Positions 1 to 7,730 of a stretch of DNA of 64,000 nt are shown here, one piece after another (position 1 is the first letter of the stretch; every line of letters starts with the position of its first letter). Origin of the DNA: JBBDXS01 sp040902195 (GTDB lineage: Bacteria; Chloroflexota; Dehalococcoidia; DSTF01; RBG-16-68-14); the NCBI GenBank assembly GCA_040902195.1, contig JBBDXS010000013.1, forward strand, positions 49,118-113,117, in the 5' to 3' direction. The notes below the pieces were generated by a model. That model was not told the DNA's origin, did no database searches, and saw nothing but the letters and a program-made list of their open reading frames with translations. The position numbers were made by a program, and so were the translations under genes.

Positions 1-627
1 CAACTCGATCGCGCCCTCGATGAGGTAGAAGTAGCCGCCGCGTCCTTCGCCGAAGACGTGCTCGACCTCGCGCTCCGGATCGAGCCGCGACGCGTACATC
101 GAGACGATCTGGTGCACCGTCACGCCTTCGCCGTCCGTGCCAACAGGGCGGAGGATCTGGAGGAGGCGGTTGTGCCGGTCCTCTTCCGTGTACTGCTTCT
201 GCTCGACGCCCGGCTCCAGGCCGAGCTCGTCGGGCAGGATCCACATCTGGATGAACTCCACCGGCTCAGTCTTCGAGCCATTGCATTCCGAGTGGTACGC
301 GCCCGAACCCAGCGTCATCCGCTGGACAGCGCCCGCCTCAAGCAGGCCGCCGTTGCCGAGGCCGTCGGCGTGGCGAAAGTGCCCTTTCGGCACGTACGTA
401 ATCCCCTCGACGTCGCGGTGCGGGTGCATCGGCCAGTCCGCGCCGGGCACGAGCGTGTCGTGGTTGAAGACGCGCAGGTACCCGATGCCCATATTCTCCG
501 GGTCGCGGTAGTGATCGAAGCTGAAATGCCAGCGCGCGTGAAACCATCCGCCGTCCGTCTCGAAAATCTCGGCGTTACGGCGGATGGTCAGCGGCGCAGG
601 TTTGGTCGTCGTGCGAGCCTCCGCCAC
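1..627 (-). CDS. Pirin family protein (C-terminal end outside window)
   Basis: The first 209 codons of a pirin-like bicupin are visible; the gene runs off the left edge. The N-terminal cupin carries the pirin metal ligands: the HPHRD motif at about residues 67-71, and the YHSECN motif about 45 residues later with the second His and Glu. Pirins bind Fe(II) or other metals, and some act as quercetinases or redox sensors; the substrate here is unknown. A GTG start at 627 is chosen because it begins one base after the stop of the upstream small gene and is followed at once by conserved pirin sequence; the next Met is too far inside. It is the second gene of an operon driven from the divergent promoter near 961-989, beside an HxlR regulator, which suggests electrophile or redox control. 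Confidence 0.9.
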   Translation of the reverse strand, partial: MAEARTTTKPAPLTIRRNAEIFETDGGWFHARWHFSFDHYRDPENMGIGYLRVFNHDTLVPGADWPMHPHRDVEGITYVPKGHFRHADGLGNGGLLEAGAVQRMTLGSGAYHSECNGSKTEPVEFIQMWILPDELGLEPGVEQKQYTEEDRHNRLLQILRPVGTDGEGVTVHQIVSMYASRLDPEREVEHVFGEGRGGYFYLIEGAIEL

Positions 628-628
628 G

Positions 629-916
629 CTAGGCGGCCACGCGCTTCTTATGGTCGTCCGGCTCAGCGACGGGCACGGGACGGAAGTCCTTGCCGTAGAT
701 CCGCTCGTACTCCCGTTCGACGACCAGGTCGATGCCCTCTATCGTGCCGATGCGCTCGCGCCGGCGCAGCTCCCAGAGCTCATCGAGCTCCGAGTCGATT
801 CCGTGGACGCGGGTCATGATCGTGCGGTCGCCGGTCCGGCCAACGCCGGCCTTGCGAAAGAGCTCTGCCCGCTCCGAGGTGAGCTCGTTTATGCGCTCTA
901 GGGTTGTTGATTCCAT
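629..916 (-). CDS. Small helical protein, DUF2630-like
   Basis: A 95-residue charged protein, first gene of the pirin operon. It reads as a helical hairpin, with two Glu/Arg-rich helices around an ID-E-DELWELRRRE core that resembles the small DUF2630 family of unknown function; that family assignment is from memory and tentative. The ATG at 916 is preferred over the upstream ATG at 949 because an AAAGGAG ribosome site lies 7 bases before it, and because the longer start would fall in the operator/promoter region. It ends one base before the pirin start, so the two are probably translationally coupled. No signal peptide or membrane segment is seen. Confidence 0.75.
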   Translation of the reverse strand: MESTTLERINELTSERAELFRKAGVGRTGDRTIMTRVHGIDSELDELWELRRRERIGTIEGIDLVVEREYERIYGKDFRPVPVAEPDDHKKRVAA

Positions 917-942
917 GACTCGCTCCTTTCCTTGCGATTCAC

Positions 943-996
943 AAGTCACTTACCTTTTGTAATCTACAGCGTCTTCTTACACTTGTCAAGTGACTT
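943..996. promoter_or_regulatory. Palindromic operator sites in the divergent hxlR/pirin promoter
   Basis: AAGTCACTT (943-951) and its exact reverse complement AAGTGACTT (988-996) are each near-palindromic. A third perfect inverted repeat, CACTTG-T-CAAGTG (980-992), overlaps the shared -35 region. The pattern fits a dimeric winged-helix repressor such as the adjacent HxlR protein. Confidence 0.65.
961..989 (-). promoter_or_regulatory. Promoter of the DUF2630-pirin operon
   Basis: Read on the minus strand, TTGACA (984-989) is followed after exactly 17 bases by TAGATT (961-966), an almost ideal sigma-70 promoter with the start predicted near 954. The palindromes at 980-996 cover the -35 box and another at 943-951 lies just downstream of the predicted start, so a bound regulator would block it. 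Confidence 0.75.
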
Positions 997-1011
997 ACTT
1001 CACGTTAGTAT
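983..1011 (+). promoter_or_regulatory. Promoter of the HxlR gene, overlapping the divergent promoter
   Basis: TTGTCA (983-988), 17 bases, then TAGTAT (1006-1011). The -35 boxes of the two divergent promoters occupy the same bases on opposite strands. The predicted transcription start falls at or next to the GTG at 1021, so the mRNA is probably leaderless. Confidence 0.6.
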
Positions 1012-1020
1012 TAAAGAGTC

Positions 1021-1446
1021 GTGACAAACCTCATCGGTGAGGAGATGTGCCCCCGCTACCAGCGGGCTGTTGAAATACTCGGCAAACGCTGGACGGGTCT
1101 GATTATCCGGACTCTCCTGGTCCACCCCCGCCGCTTCGGTGAGATCACCGAGGTCGTCCACGGCCTGAGCGATCGCCTCCTCTCGGAGCGGCTCAAAGAG
1201 CTGGAGTCCTGTGACATCGTGGAGCGCCGGGTCTTCCCGGACACGCCGGTGCGAATCGAGTACGCCCTGAGCGCGAAGGGCCTCGAGCTGGAGCAGGTTG
1301 TCGAGGCGATCCAGCACTGGGCGGACTGTTGGGACGAGGTAGCGACCGCGCGGATGCGCAAAGCGGCCCACTCGACGACCCCGACGCACTCCCAGCCAGC
1401 CCCCACCACACAGAACGAGCCCTCGCCGGCTCGTTCTTCTCTTTAG
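1021..1446 (+). CDS. HxlR-family winged-helix transcriptional regulator
   Basis: The protein has 141 residues; residues 9-105 are a complete HxlR (MarR-like) winged helix starting CPRYQRAVEILGKRW and including the GLSDRLLSERLKELE recognition helix. A Cys sits at the position where YodB/HypR-type members sense quinones, aldehydes or disulfide stress, but sensing is inference. The last 30 residues are low-complexity and overlap a hairpin terminator. The GTG start has no convincing ribosome site but lies 9 bases after a -10 box, so a leaderless mRNA is likely. It is divergent from the pirin operon with palindromes in between, so it probably controls both itself and that operon. Confidence 0.93.
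   Translation: MTNLIGEEMCPRYQRAVEILGKRWTGLIIRTLLVHPRRFGEITEVVHGLSDRLLSERLKELESCDIVERRVFPDTPVRIEYALSAKGLELEQVVEAIQHWADCWDEVATARMRKAAHSTTPTHSQPAPTTQNEPSPARSSL
1412..1446 (+). terminator. Intrinsic terminator inside the 3' end of the HxlR gene
   Basis: AGAACGAGCC (1412-1421), a 6-base loop and GGCTCGTTCT (1428-1437) form a perfect 10-bp stem followed by a pyrimidine-rich TCTCTTTAG. The stop codon of the regulator lies at the end of the U-rich tract, so the terminator is part of the coding sequence. Confidence 0.7.
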
Positions 1447-1493
1447 TAGAGAGCCTAGTCCCCATTAACAAGAGCTGGCACGACAAGCATCCC

Positions 1494-1646
1494 ATGCCCA
1501 AGAACCCCACCCCGAACCGGCGCATCGCATGGCACCGCCAGCACGCCAAGCACTGCGCTTGCCGTCCTATCCCTGAGAACCTCCGGCTCGAGATGGAGAG
1601 GCGGGGGCGGGGCTCAGGTCCGAAGGCGGAAGAGACGTCGGGCTGA
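1494..1646 (+). CDS. Possible small basic protein (50 residues), unknown
   Basis: A 50-codon frame beginning MPKNPTPNRRIAWHRQHAKH, with two Cys and three His clustered in the WHRQHAKHCACRPIP segment, which looks like a conserved short motif rather than random sequence. No ribosome site is evident and the last codons approach a palindromic repeat. It lies downstream of the HxlR terminator. The function is unknown and it may be non-coding. Confidence 0.3.
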   Translation: MPKNPTPNRRIAWHRQHAKHCACRPIPENLRLEMERRGRGSGPKAEETSG

Positions 1647-1656
1647 GAGGGAGGTT

Positions 1657-1684
1657 GTAGGGGCGTATGGCCATGCGCCCCTAC
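1657..1684. repeat. REP-like hairpin between convergent genes
   Basis: GTAGGGGCG (1657-1665) pairs perfectly with CGCCCCTAC (1676-1684). It belongs to the GTAGGGG...CCCCTAC class of palindromes that recur in this window (33714, 44884). It sits between the rightward HxlR/small ORF pair and the leftward nrdJ gene and could end transcription from both sides. Confidence 0.55.
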
Positions 1685-1713
1685 GGGCGCACGCGATACC
1701 CGGTGGCGGGCTC

Positions 1714-4131
1714 CTACCCGCACTTCGTGTAACCGCAGCCGCGGCAGACAAGGCAGCCTTCCGTCGCGACGAGCTCCGTGCCGCACTCCGGGCACGAGAG
1801 GCCGGTCTTGGCGTCCTTCACCATCCGGAGATGTCCTTTTGCCCTTCCGCCCGCGGTCTTCCGAACCATCCCTTGTTCCTTCTTCCTCGTTCCTGGTTCC
1901 TCCAAGAAGCGCCTCTCCAGCCAGCGGAAGACGTAGTCCACTAACGACGACGCCGCCGGCAGCTCGGGGTTGTCCGTGAGGCCAGCGGGCTCGAAGTGCA
2001 CACCGCGGAACTTGCGCACCAGGTCCTCCAGCGGCACGCCGTACTGCAACGCGATCGACGTCAGCACTGCGACGGAGTCCATCAGCCCACGGATCGTCGA
2101 GCCTTCTTTCGAGATCGTGATGAACATCTCGCCCGGCCGCCCGTCGTCGAACAGCCCGACGGTGATGTAGCCCTCCTGCTCGCCCACGCGGAACTTGTGC
2201 GTGACCGACGGCCTCTCGTTGGGCAAGCGACGCCTGTGCAGCCCATCGAGCGGCGGCAGCACGCCGCGCATGCCGAGCGCTGCTTCCGCCGCCTGCGCCT
2301 CGGCCTGCTCCGGGCCGCGCACGGCGGCGTGCGAGAGCACCTGCAGCGCGCGCGATTCGTCTCGATAGATCGTGATGCCCTTGCAGCCCTCTCGATACGC
2401 CAGCAGATACGCGCGCTCCACGTCCTCGACGGTTGCCGAGGCACGGAAGTTGATCGTCTTGCTGACGGCGTTGTCGGTGTGTTTCTGGAACGCCGCCTGC
2501 ATCCGCACGTGCCACTCCGGCTCGATGTCGTGCGACGTGACGAAGACGCGCCGCACGGCTTCCGGCACGTCGTCACGCTCCCGCACCGAGCCGTCGCGCG
2601 CGAGCTCCGCCATGAACTTCTTCGAAGCGAAGCCACCGGCCTTCGCCACGCGCTCGAAGGCGCGGTTGACTTCGGCGAGCTGCGTGACCTTGTCGGGGTC
2701 CTTCGGATCGAGATGGTGCTGGCGCATGAACGCCAGCGCGAACACCGGCTCGATGCCGCCCGAGCAGTCGGCGATGATGCTCAGCGTCCCGGTCGGCGCG
2801 ATCGTCGTGCGCGTCGCGTTGCGAAAGCGCCTCGCCCGCGCCGACGTGCCGTTCTTCGCTGAGTAGACGCTGCCGTCCCACGCCGGGAAGACCCCTCGTT
2901 CGCGCCCGAGCGCCTCGGAGGCGCGGTCGGCGTGCTTCTGGATGAACGACATCATCTTGCCCGCGAGCGCGACGGCCTCGTCCGAGTCGTACGGGATGCC
3001 CAGCGCCATCAGGAGGTCGGCCCAGCCCATCACGCCCAGGCCGATCTTGCGCGTGCGCTTCGTCGCCTCCTCGATCTCTGAGATGGGGTAGGCGTTTTGG
3101 TCGATCACGTCATCGAGGAAGCGCACACAGTCCGGGATCGCCGCAGCCAGCGCGTCCCAGTCCACCACCCCACCGGGCTCGCGGCCGTTTCGGTTCTTGG
3201 TTCGCGGTTCTGAGCTCGTCCTCTTCACAAACTTCGCGAGGTTCAGCGACCCCAGGTTGCACGACTCGTACGGCAGCAGAGGCTGCTCTCCGCAGGGGTT
3301 TGTCGCCTCGATCGCGCCGAGCCTGGGCGTCGGGTTGTCGTCGTTGATCCGGTCGAGAAACACGAGACCAGGGTCTCCGTTGCGCCACGCATTCTCGACG
3401 ATCTGCCGGAAGAGCGCCCGCGCGTTCTTGCGCCCGGCAGGCTTCTTCGAGTGCGGGTTGACCAACGCAAAGTCGCGGCCGCGTTCGACGGCCTTCATGA
3501 ACGCCGCGTCGACCGCAATCGAGATGTTGAAGTTCTGGAGCGTGACCATATCGGCCTTCACGTTCACGAACGCCTCGATGTCCGGATGGTAGACCGAGAG
3601 GATCGCCATGTTCGCGCCGCGCCGCGTCCCGCCCTGCTTGATCGCCTCCGTTGCCGCGTCGAACACCCGCATAAAGGACACCGGGCCTGACGCGACGCCG
3701 CCTGTGGCCCGGACGCGGGCGCCCGTGGGCCGCAGCCGGCTGAACGAGAAGCCCGTACCCCCGCCCGACTTGTGGATCAGCGCGGTGTGCTTCAGCGTGT
3801 CGAAGATCCCCTCCATCGAATCCTCGACGGGCAGGACGAAGCAGGCCGACAACTGCTGAAGCGGCCGGCCCGCGTTGCCCAGCGTTGGCGAGTTAGGGAG
3901 GAAGCGCAGCGACGTCATGAGCGCGTAGAAACGCTCCTCGACCGCGGCAACCTCGGCCCCGCTCGCGCCGTAGCGTTGCTCCGCAAGCGCGACGTTATGC
4001 GCGACCCGCCGGAAGAGCTGCTCCGGTGTTTCGCGCAGGCGGCCCGAGGCGTCCTTGGCCAGATAGCGGCGCTCAAGGACGGTACGAGCGTTAGATGAGA
4101 GAACGAGGGCTCGCTCGCGCGTGCGCGGCAT
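1714..4131 (-). CDS. nrdJ: Adenosylcobalamin-dependent (class II) ribonucleotide reductase, copy 1
   Basis: The 805-residue protein reduces ribonucleotides to deoxyribonucleotides through a B12-generated thiyl radical. Visible parts are an N-terminal ATP-cone-like start, the first active-site Cys in LSACFVLPVEDS (about residue 94), the radical Cys and Glu in NPCGEQPL (about 278-285), the phosphate-binding ATRTTIAPTGTLS, and a C-terminal zinc-ribbon tail CPECG...CRGCGYTKCG that holds the re-reducing cysteines. Two stretches, around residues 306-313 and 742-754, look inserted and are encoded by the GTTCC 7-bp repeat (b and a copies), the second in the linker before the zinc ribbon. A second, longer class II enzyme lies upstream. 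The spacer in front of this gene is highly structured. Confidence 0.96.
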   Translation of the reverse strand: MPRTRERALVLSSNARTVLERRYLAKDASGRLRETPEQLFRRVAHNVALAEQRYGASGAEVAAVEERFYALMTSLRFLPNSPTLGNAGRPLQQLSACFVLPVEDSMEGIFDTLKHTALIHKSGGGTGFSFSRLRPTGARVRATGGVASGPVSFMRVFDAATEAIKQGGTRRGANMAILSVYHPDIEAFVNVKADMVTLQNFNISIAVDAAFMKAVERGRDFALVNPHSKKPAGRKNARALFRQIVENAWRNGDPGLVFLDRINDDNPTPRLGAIEATNPCGEQPLLPYESCNLGSLNLAKFVKRTSSEPRTKNRNGREPGGVVDWDALAAAIPDCVRFLDDVIDQNAYPISEIEEATKRTRKIGLGVMGWADLLMALGIPYDSDEAVALAGKMMSFIQKHADRASEALGRERGVFPAWDGSVYSAKNGTSARARRFRNATRTTIAPTGTLSIIADCSGGIEPVFALAFMRQHHLDPKDPDKVTQLAEVNRAFERVAKAGGFASKKFMAELARDGSVRERDDVPEAVRRVFVTSHDIEPEWHVRMQAAFQKHTDNAVSKTINFRASATVEDVERAYLLAYREGCKGITIYRDESRALQVLSHAAVRGPEQAEAQAAEAALGMRGVLPPLDGLHRRRLPNERPSVTHKFRVGEQEGYITVGLFDDGRPGEMFITISKEGSTIRGLMDSVAVLTSIALQYGVPLEDLVRKFRGVHFEPAGLTDNPELPAASSLVDYVFRWLERRFLEEPGTRKKEQGMVRKTAGGRAKGHLRMVKDAKTGLSCPECGTELVATEGCLVCRGCGYTKCG
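1871..1903. repeat. GTTCC heptamer array inside nrdJ copy 1
   Basis: About four 7-bp units of the form NNNTTCC (ending TCGTTCCTGGTTCC) encode part of the linker before the C-terminal zinc ribbon. The left edge CATCCCTTGTTCC matches that of the copies at 33828, 48582 and 63733. Confidence 0.7.
3191..3212. repeat. Degenerate GTTC heptamer array inside nrdJ copy 1
   Basis: CGGTTCT TGGTTCG CGGTTCT units with 7-bp spacing encode a short Arg/Asn/Ser-rich insertion (residues about 306-313) that interrupts the conserved RNR barrel region. Confidence 0.45.
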
Positions 4132-4225
4132 GGCGGCGTCTCCGAAGCGCAGATATCTACTTCAGTTTATCACAGAACAGGCGAGAATAGAACATCCGTC
4201 CGCCAAACGTGCTGCGGAGTAAACG

Positions 4226-4260
4226 ACGAGGCGTCCCGGGGGAAATCTGGGACGCCTCGT
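4226..4260 (-). terminator. Strong hairpin in front of nrdJ copy 1
   Basis: ACGAGGCGTCCC (4226-4237) and GGGACGCCTCGT (4249-4260) form a perfect 12-bp stem with an 11-base loop. On the minus strand it is followed by CGTTTACTCC, a weak U-tract, about 95 bases before the nrdJ start. It could end upstream transcription, or act as the expression platform of a regulated leader; both are inference. Confidence 0.5.
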
Positions 4261-4352
4261 GTGGCAGGCCGCCTTTGCTGGTGGCGGGGTGGTGGTTCGG
4301 CGGCCTTATACCCGTTTTGTTGGTGCGCACCCGGTGTCTGAGCTGGTGCGGC

Positions 4353-4431
4353 TTGACGACGTGGCCCGCCAGAGATGGACCGCGGGGGCCTCCATGCTCT
4401 CGCCGGTCCATCGCCCGGCGGGCGTCGTCAA
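4353..4431. ncRNA. Long three-segment hairpin in the nrdJ1/H1-like spacer
   Basis: Three consecutive perfect stems stack into one 79-base arm: 4353-4360 with 4424-4431 (8 bp), 4364-4370 with 4417-4423 (7 bp), and 4375-4382 with 4404-4411 (8 bp), closed by a 21-base loop. The flanks hold further complementary blocks, for example GGCCGCC with GGCGGCC around 4268-4306 and CGCACC with GGTGCG at 4326-4350. The spacer has no convincing gene. The arrangement suggests a structured leader of nrdJ or a separate small RNA; the strand is not certain. I could not fit the cobalamin riboswitch core to it. Confidence 0.4.
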
Positions 4432-4467
4432 TGCTACTCCGTCTCCGATCCGCTGTGCACGAAACTT

Positions 4468-4503
4468 ACGTCAATCTCGTGTGAATGTTCACGAGATTGA
4501 CGT
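4468..4503 (-). terminator. 14-bp inverted repeat after the H1-like gene
   Basis: ACGTCAATCTCGTG (4468-4481), an 8-base loop and CACGAGATTGACGT (4490-4503) form a perfect 14-bp stem just downstream of the H1-like stop on the minus strand. A U-tract is lacking, so it may be a processing/stability hairpin or a protein-binding palindrome rather than an intrinsic terminator. Confidence 0.5.
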
Positions 4504-4513
4504 TCCGCACGCG

Positions 4514-4804
4514 TTACTTCTTTCGTCGCGCCGAAGAACGTCGCGCCGACTTGCGAGCGGTCTTGCGAGCAGAGCTCTTGCGAGCCGTCTTGCGAGCCGG
4601 GCTCTTGCGAGCCGTCTTGCGAGCGGTCTTGCGAGCCGGGCTCTTGCGAGCCGTCTTGCGGGCGGTCTTGCGAGCGGGGCTCTTGCGAGCGGTCTTGCGA
4701 GCCGGACTCTTGCGAGCCGTCTTGCGAGCGGTGCTCTTGCGGGCCGTGCTCTTACGAGCGGTGCTCCTTCGGGCCGCGGTCCTCTTTGTCTTCCTTGCTG
4801 GCAC
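4514..4804 (-). CDS. Histone-H1-like Lys/Ala/Arg-rich DNA-binding protein
   Basis: The 96-residue protein is almost entirely built from TARKSPARK / TARK repeats, with no acidic residues, like the C-terminal tail of eukaryotic histone H1 and bacterial AlgP/HctB-type proteins. Such proteins bind DNA non-specifically and compact the nucleoid. The GTG start at 4804 has a strong AAGGAGGT site 6 bases upstream. It begins 26 bases after the stop of nrdJ copy 2 and may share its transcript. The underlying DNA is a direct-repeat tract of GCTCTTGCGAGC-type units, so the length is probably variable between strains. Confidence 0.85.
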   Translation of the reverse strand: MPARKTKRTAARRSTARKSTARKSTARKTARKSPARKTARKSPARKTARKTARKSPARKTARKTARKSPARKTARKSSARKTARKSARRSSARRKK

Positions 4805-4830
4805 TTTCTACCTCCTTGCAAAATTACTGC

Positions 4831-7620
4831 TCAGGAGCACCCGCTTGTGCTCCCGCAGTTTTCACACCGGTAACAGGTCCCGCTACGGACCATGATCCAG
4901 CCGCAGCTGGCACAGGCAGGCGCGTCCGACTGTCCATTGATGCGCGCCACGCTCTTGCTTACGATCTCTACGGCGGCCTCGCCGCGTCCGTTGCCGTTGC
5001 CGTTGCCGTTGCCGTTGTGGCCGTCCGATCCGCCCTCGATGCGGTCCAGCCCATCGATCATGCGCTGCCGCACCTCCGGCGTAAGCACGCCCAACTCTTC
5101 CGCCTCCTCTCCCGGCAGGAACTTCGACGCGAGCCAGCGGAACAGGTAATCGATCACGGACTGAGCGAACGGGATCTCCGAGTTGGAGGTCATACCGGAC
5201 GGCTCGAAACGCATGTGGCTGAAGTTGCGCACCAGGTCGCGCAGAGGGACGCCGTACTGGAGCGCGTAAGAGATGGCCCGCCCGAACGACTCCATCAGGC
5301 CGTAGATGGTGCTGCCCTGCTTGGCCATGGAGATGAAGACCTCGGCCGGCGAACCGTCCTCGTAGAGGCCGACGGTAATGTAGCCGGTATGGCCTTCGAT
5401 CTTGAACTTGTGGGTGAGCGAATCGCGTGTGTCCGGCAAGGGGCGCCGGCGCGCCTCAAACTCCGGCGCCGTGCTGTCCTCTGGCTCCGTGGCACCCGTC
5501 GACAGCGGCTGCACCTTCTTCGAGCCGTCGCGGTAAATCGCGATCGACTTCAGGCCGTGCCGCCACGCCTCCGTGTACGCGTCCACGATATCGCCCACCG
5601 TCGCCTCCTGCGGCAGGTTGACGGTCTTGGAGATCGCGCCAGAGATGAACGGCTGAGCCGCACCCATCATCTTGATGTGTCCGGCGTAATGGATGCTGCG
5701 CAATCCCTGCTCAGCCTTAAACGCGCAATCGAAAACCGGCAAATGTGCCTCCTGCAGGCCGGGCGCTCCCTCAATCGTAGCGTGTTCGTCGATGTAATGC
5801 ACGATATTGTCAAGAATTTTTTCTTCGTAACCCAAACGCCGAAGTGCAGCGGGCACGGTGTTGTTCACGATTTTCATCAGGCCGCCGCCCACAAGCTTCT
5901 TGTATTTCACCAACGCGATGTCCGGTTCGATGCCCGTCGTGTCGCAGTCCATCATGAACGCCGTCGTGCCGGTAGGCGCGATCACCGTCGCTTGCGCGTT
6001 CCGAAAGCCGTGCGCGCGCCCGAGATCGAGTGCGCGGTCCCACGCCTCGCGCGCGGCCGCGATCAGCTCATCGAGATTCGATCCGCGCACATCGAGACCG
6101 TCCGTGCGCACGTCGTACGCAGCGTCGCGGTGCTGTCCGATGACGTGCAGCATGGCGTCGCGGTTCGGCGGGTAGGCCGCGAACGGCCCGACGCGCTCTG
6201 CGATCAGCGCCGACGTAGCATAGGCGTAGCCCGTCATGAGCGCGGTGACGCCGGCGCAGACCGCCCGCCCCTCGTCCGAGTCGTAGGGCACGCCCAGGGC
6301 CATCAGAAGGGCTCCCAGGTTCGCGTAGCCCAGGCCTAGCTGGCGCATATCCCTGGCGTTTTTCTCGATCTTGGGGGTCGGGTAGCTGGAGTAGCCGACG
6401 ATGATCTCTTGCGCCCAGATCATCGTCGCGACGCCCCGGCGGTAGTCTTCCACCATGAAGTGTCCGTCCTCATCGAGGAAGCGGAGCAGGTTGAGCGAGG
6501 CGAGGTTGCAGGCCGAGTTATCGACGTGCATGTACTCCGAGCAGGGGTTCGATGCGTTGATCCGGCCGTGCGCCGGGCAGGTGTGCCAGCGGTTCGCCGT
6601 CGAGTCGAACTGCAGACCGGGGTCGCCGCAGTTCCATGTCGCTTCGGCGATCAGACGGAGCACCTCGCGCGCGCTCACCGCTTCCACCACCTCGCCGGTG
6701 GTGACGGCGCGCAGCTCCCAGTCGATGTCGTCGACGACGGCCTGCATGAACTCATCCGTGACGCGCACGGAGTTGTTGGCGTTTTGGAACTGGATCGACG
6801 CCCAGGCCTCGCCGTTGAGCGAGAGGTCCCAGCCCGCCTTCCCCAGGTCGTACGCCTTCCTCTCTTCACGCGACTTGCACTCGATGAACTCGAGCAGGTC
6901 GGGGTGGTCGACGTTGAGCACGACCATCTTCGCCGCGCGGCGCGTCTTGCCGCCCGACTTGATCGATCCCGCGATCGCGTCGGCGCCGCGCATGAACGAC
7001 ACGGGACCCGACGCGATGCCGCCTGCAGATAGCTGCTCCTTGCTGGAACGGATCGGCGAGAGGTTGATCCCGGACCCGGAACCACCTTTGAAGATCATGC
7101 CCTCGGTGCGCGACCAGTCCAGGATCGACTCCATCGTGTCGTCCACCGAGAGGATGAAACAGGCCGAGCACTGCGGCTTCTCCTCGACGCCGACGTTGAA
7201 CCAGACGGGGCTGTTGAAGACCGCCTTCTGGTACAGCAGCAGGTGGGTCAGCTCCATCTGGAAGACCTCGGCCTCCTCGTCAGAGAGGAAGTAGCCCCCG
7301 TCGATGCCCCAGCTGGTGATCGTGTTGACCACGCGGTCGATGAGCTGCTTTACGGATGTTTCGCGCTCCGGCGTGCCGAGCGGCCCGCGGAAGTATTTCG
7401 AGACGACAACGTTCGTCGCGGTCTGCGACCAAAACGCCGGCATCTCGATGTTGTCTTGCTCGAAGAAGGACTGTCCGGACTCGTCTGTGATCGAGGCGCT
7501 GCGCATTTCCCACGCCACCTCGTCGTACGGATGGACGCCCGCTTGCGTGAAGTACCGTTCGATGCGCGACGTCGGCGCTTGCGTTCGTTCGGTACCGGGT
7601 CTAGAAACTGGGGCGGCCAT
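4831..7620 (-). CDS. nrdJ: Adenosylcobalamin-dependent (class II) ribonucleotide reductase, copy 2
   Basis: A 929-residue class II RNR of a different subgroup from its neighbour. It has the first active-site Cys in CSACFILSVDDT, the radical site in NPCSEYMHVDNS (about residue 357; NPCSEY rather than NPCGEQ), the phosphate-binding ATVIAPTGTTAF and a C-terminal zinc ribbon CASCG...CYRCENCGSTSGCS. A (GN)n run near residue 880 is encoded by a six-base microsatellite around 4987-5017 and is probably a flexible hinge for the swinging Cys tail. The ATG at 7620 follows an AAGGAGT ribosome site. Two B12-dependent RNRs side by side imply dependence on cobalamin for DNA synthesis. The H1-like gene follows closely. 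Confidence 0.96.
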   Translation of the reverse strand: MAAPVSRPGTERTQAPTSRIERYFTQAGVHPYDEVAWEMRSASITDESGQSFFEQDNIEMPAFWSQTATNVVVSKYFRGPLGTPERETSVKQLIDRVVNTITSWGIDGGYFLSDEEAEVFQMELTHLLLYQKAVFNSPVWFNVGVEEKPQCSACFILSVDDTMESILDWSRTEGMIFKGGSGSGINLSPIRSSKEQLSAGGIASGPVSFMRGADAIAGSIKSGGKTRRAAKMVVLNVDHPDLLEFIECKSREERKAYDLGKAGWDLSLNGEAWASIQFQNANNSVRVTDEFMQAVVDDIDWELRAVTTGEVVEAVSAREVLRLIAEATWNCGDPGLQFDSTANRWHTCPAHGRINASNPCSEYMHVDNSACNLASLNLLRFLDEDGHFMVEDYRRGVATMIWAQEIIVGYSSYPTPKIEKNARDMRQLGLGYANLGALLMALGVPYDSDEGRAVCAGVTALMTGYAYATSALIAERVGPFAAYPPNRDAMLHVIGQHRDAAYDVRTDGLDVRGSNLDELIAAAREAWDRALDLGRAHGFRNAQATVIAPTGTTAFMMDCDTTGIEPDIALVKYKKLVGGGLMKIVNNTVPAALRRLGYEEKILDNIVHYIDEHATIEGAPGLQEAHLPVFDCAFKAEQGLRSIHYAGHIKMMGAAQPFISGAISKTVNLPQEATVGDIVDAYTEAWRHGLKSIAIYRDGSKKVQPLSTGATEPEDSTAPEFEARRRPLPDTRDSLTHKFKIEGHTGYITVGLYEDGSPAEVFISMAKQGSTIYGLMESFGRAISYALQYGVPLRDLVRNFSHMRFEPSGMTSNSEIPFAQSVIDYLFRWLASKFLPGEEAEELGVLTPEVRQRMIDGLDRIEGGSDGHNGNGNGNGNGRGEAAVEIVSKSVARINGQSDAPACASCGWIMVRSGTCYRCENCGSTSGCS

Positions 7621-7730
7621 GGGGTTGGGACTCCTTCCTCGAATCAGTAGCTGAGTTGATAAGGATGACGGGACCGTAGCGCCGTTCTTCTAACGCTCTG
7701 TCCCTGCGGGTGGGAGGGCGGCCGCCCGAG

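Noticed and set aside
4157..4411. 84-codon minus-strand frame in the nrdJ1 spacer
   Set aside because: It covers the three inverted repeats, with no ribosome site and a composition set by the hairpins; non-coding RNA or regulatory DNA fits better.
4132..4513. Cobalamin riboswitch upstream of nrdJ copy 1
   Set aside because: Expected for a B12 enzyme, but the conserved core (GGGAA-GCCACTG-B12 box elements) could not be found on either strand.
4559..4770. Tandem units of the H1-like gene as a CRISPR-like or satellite array
   Set aside because: Units are irregular 12-24 bp, coding in frame for TARK repeats, and there are no unique spacers.
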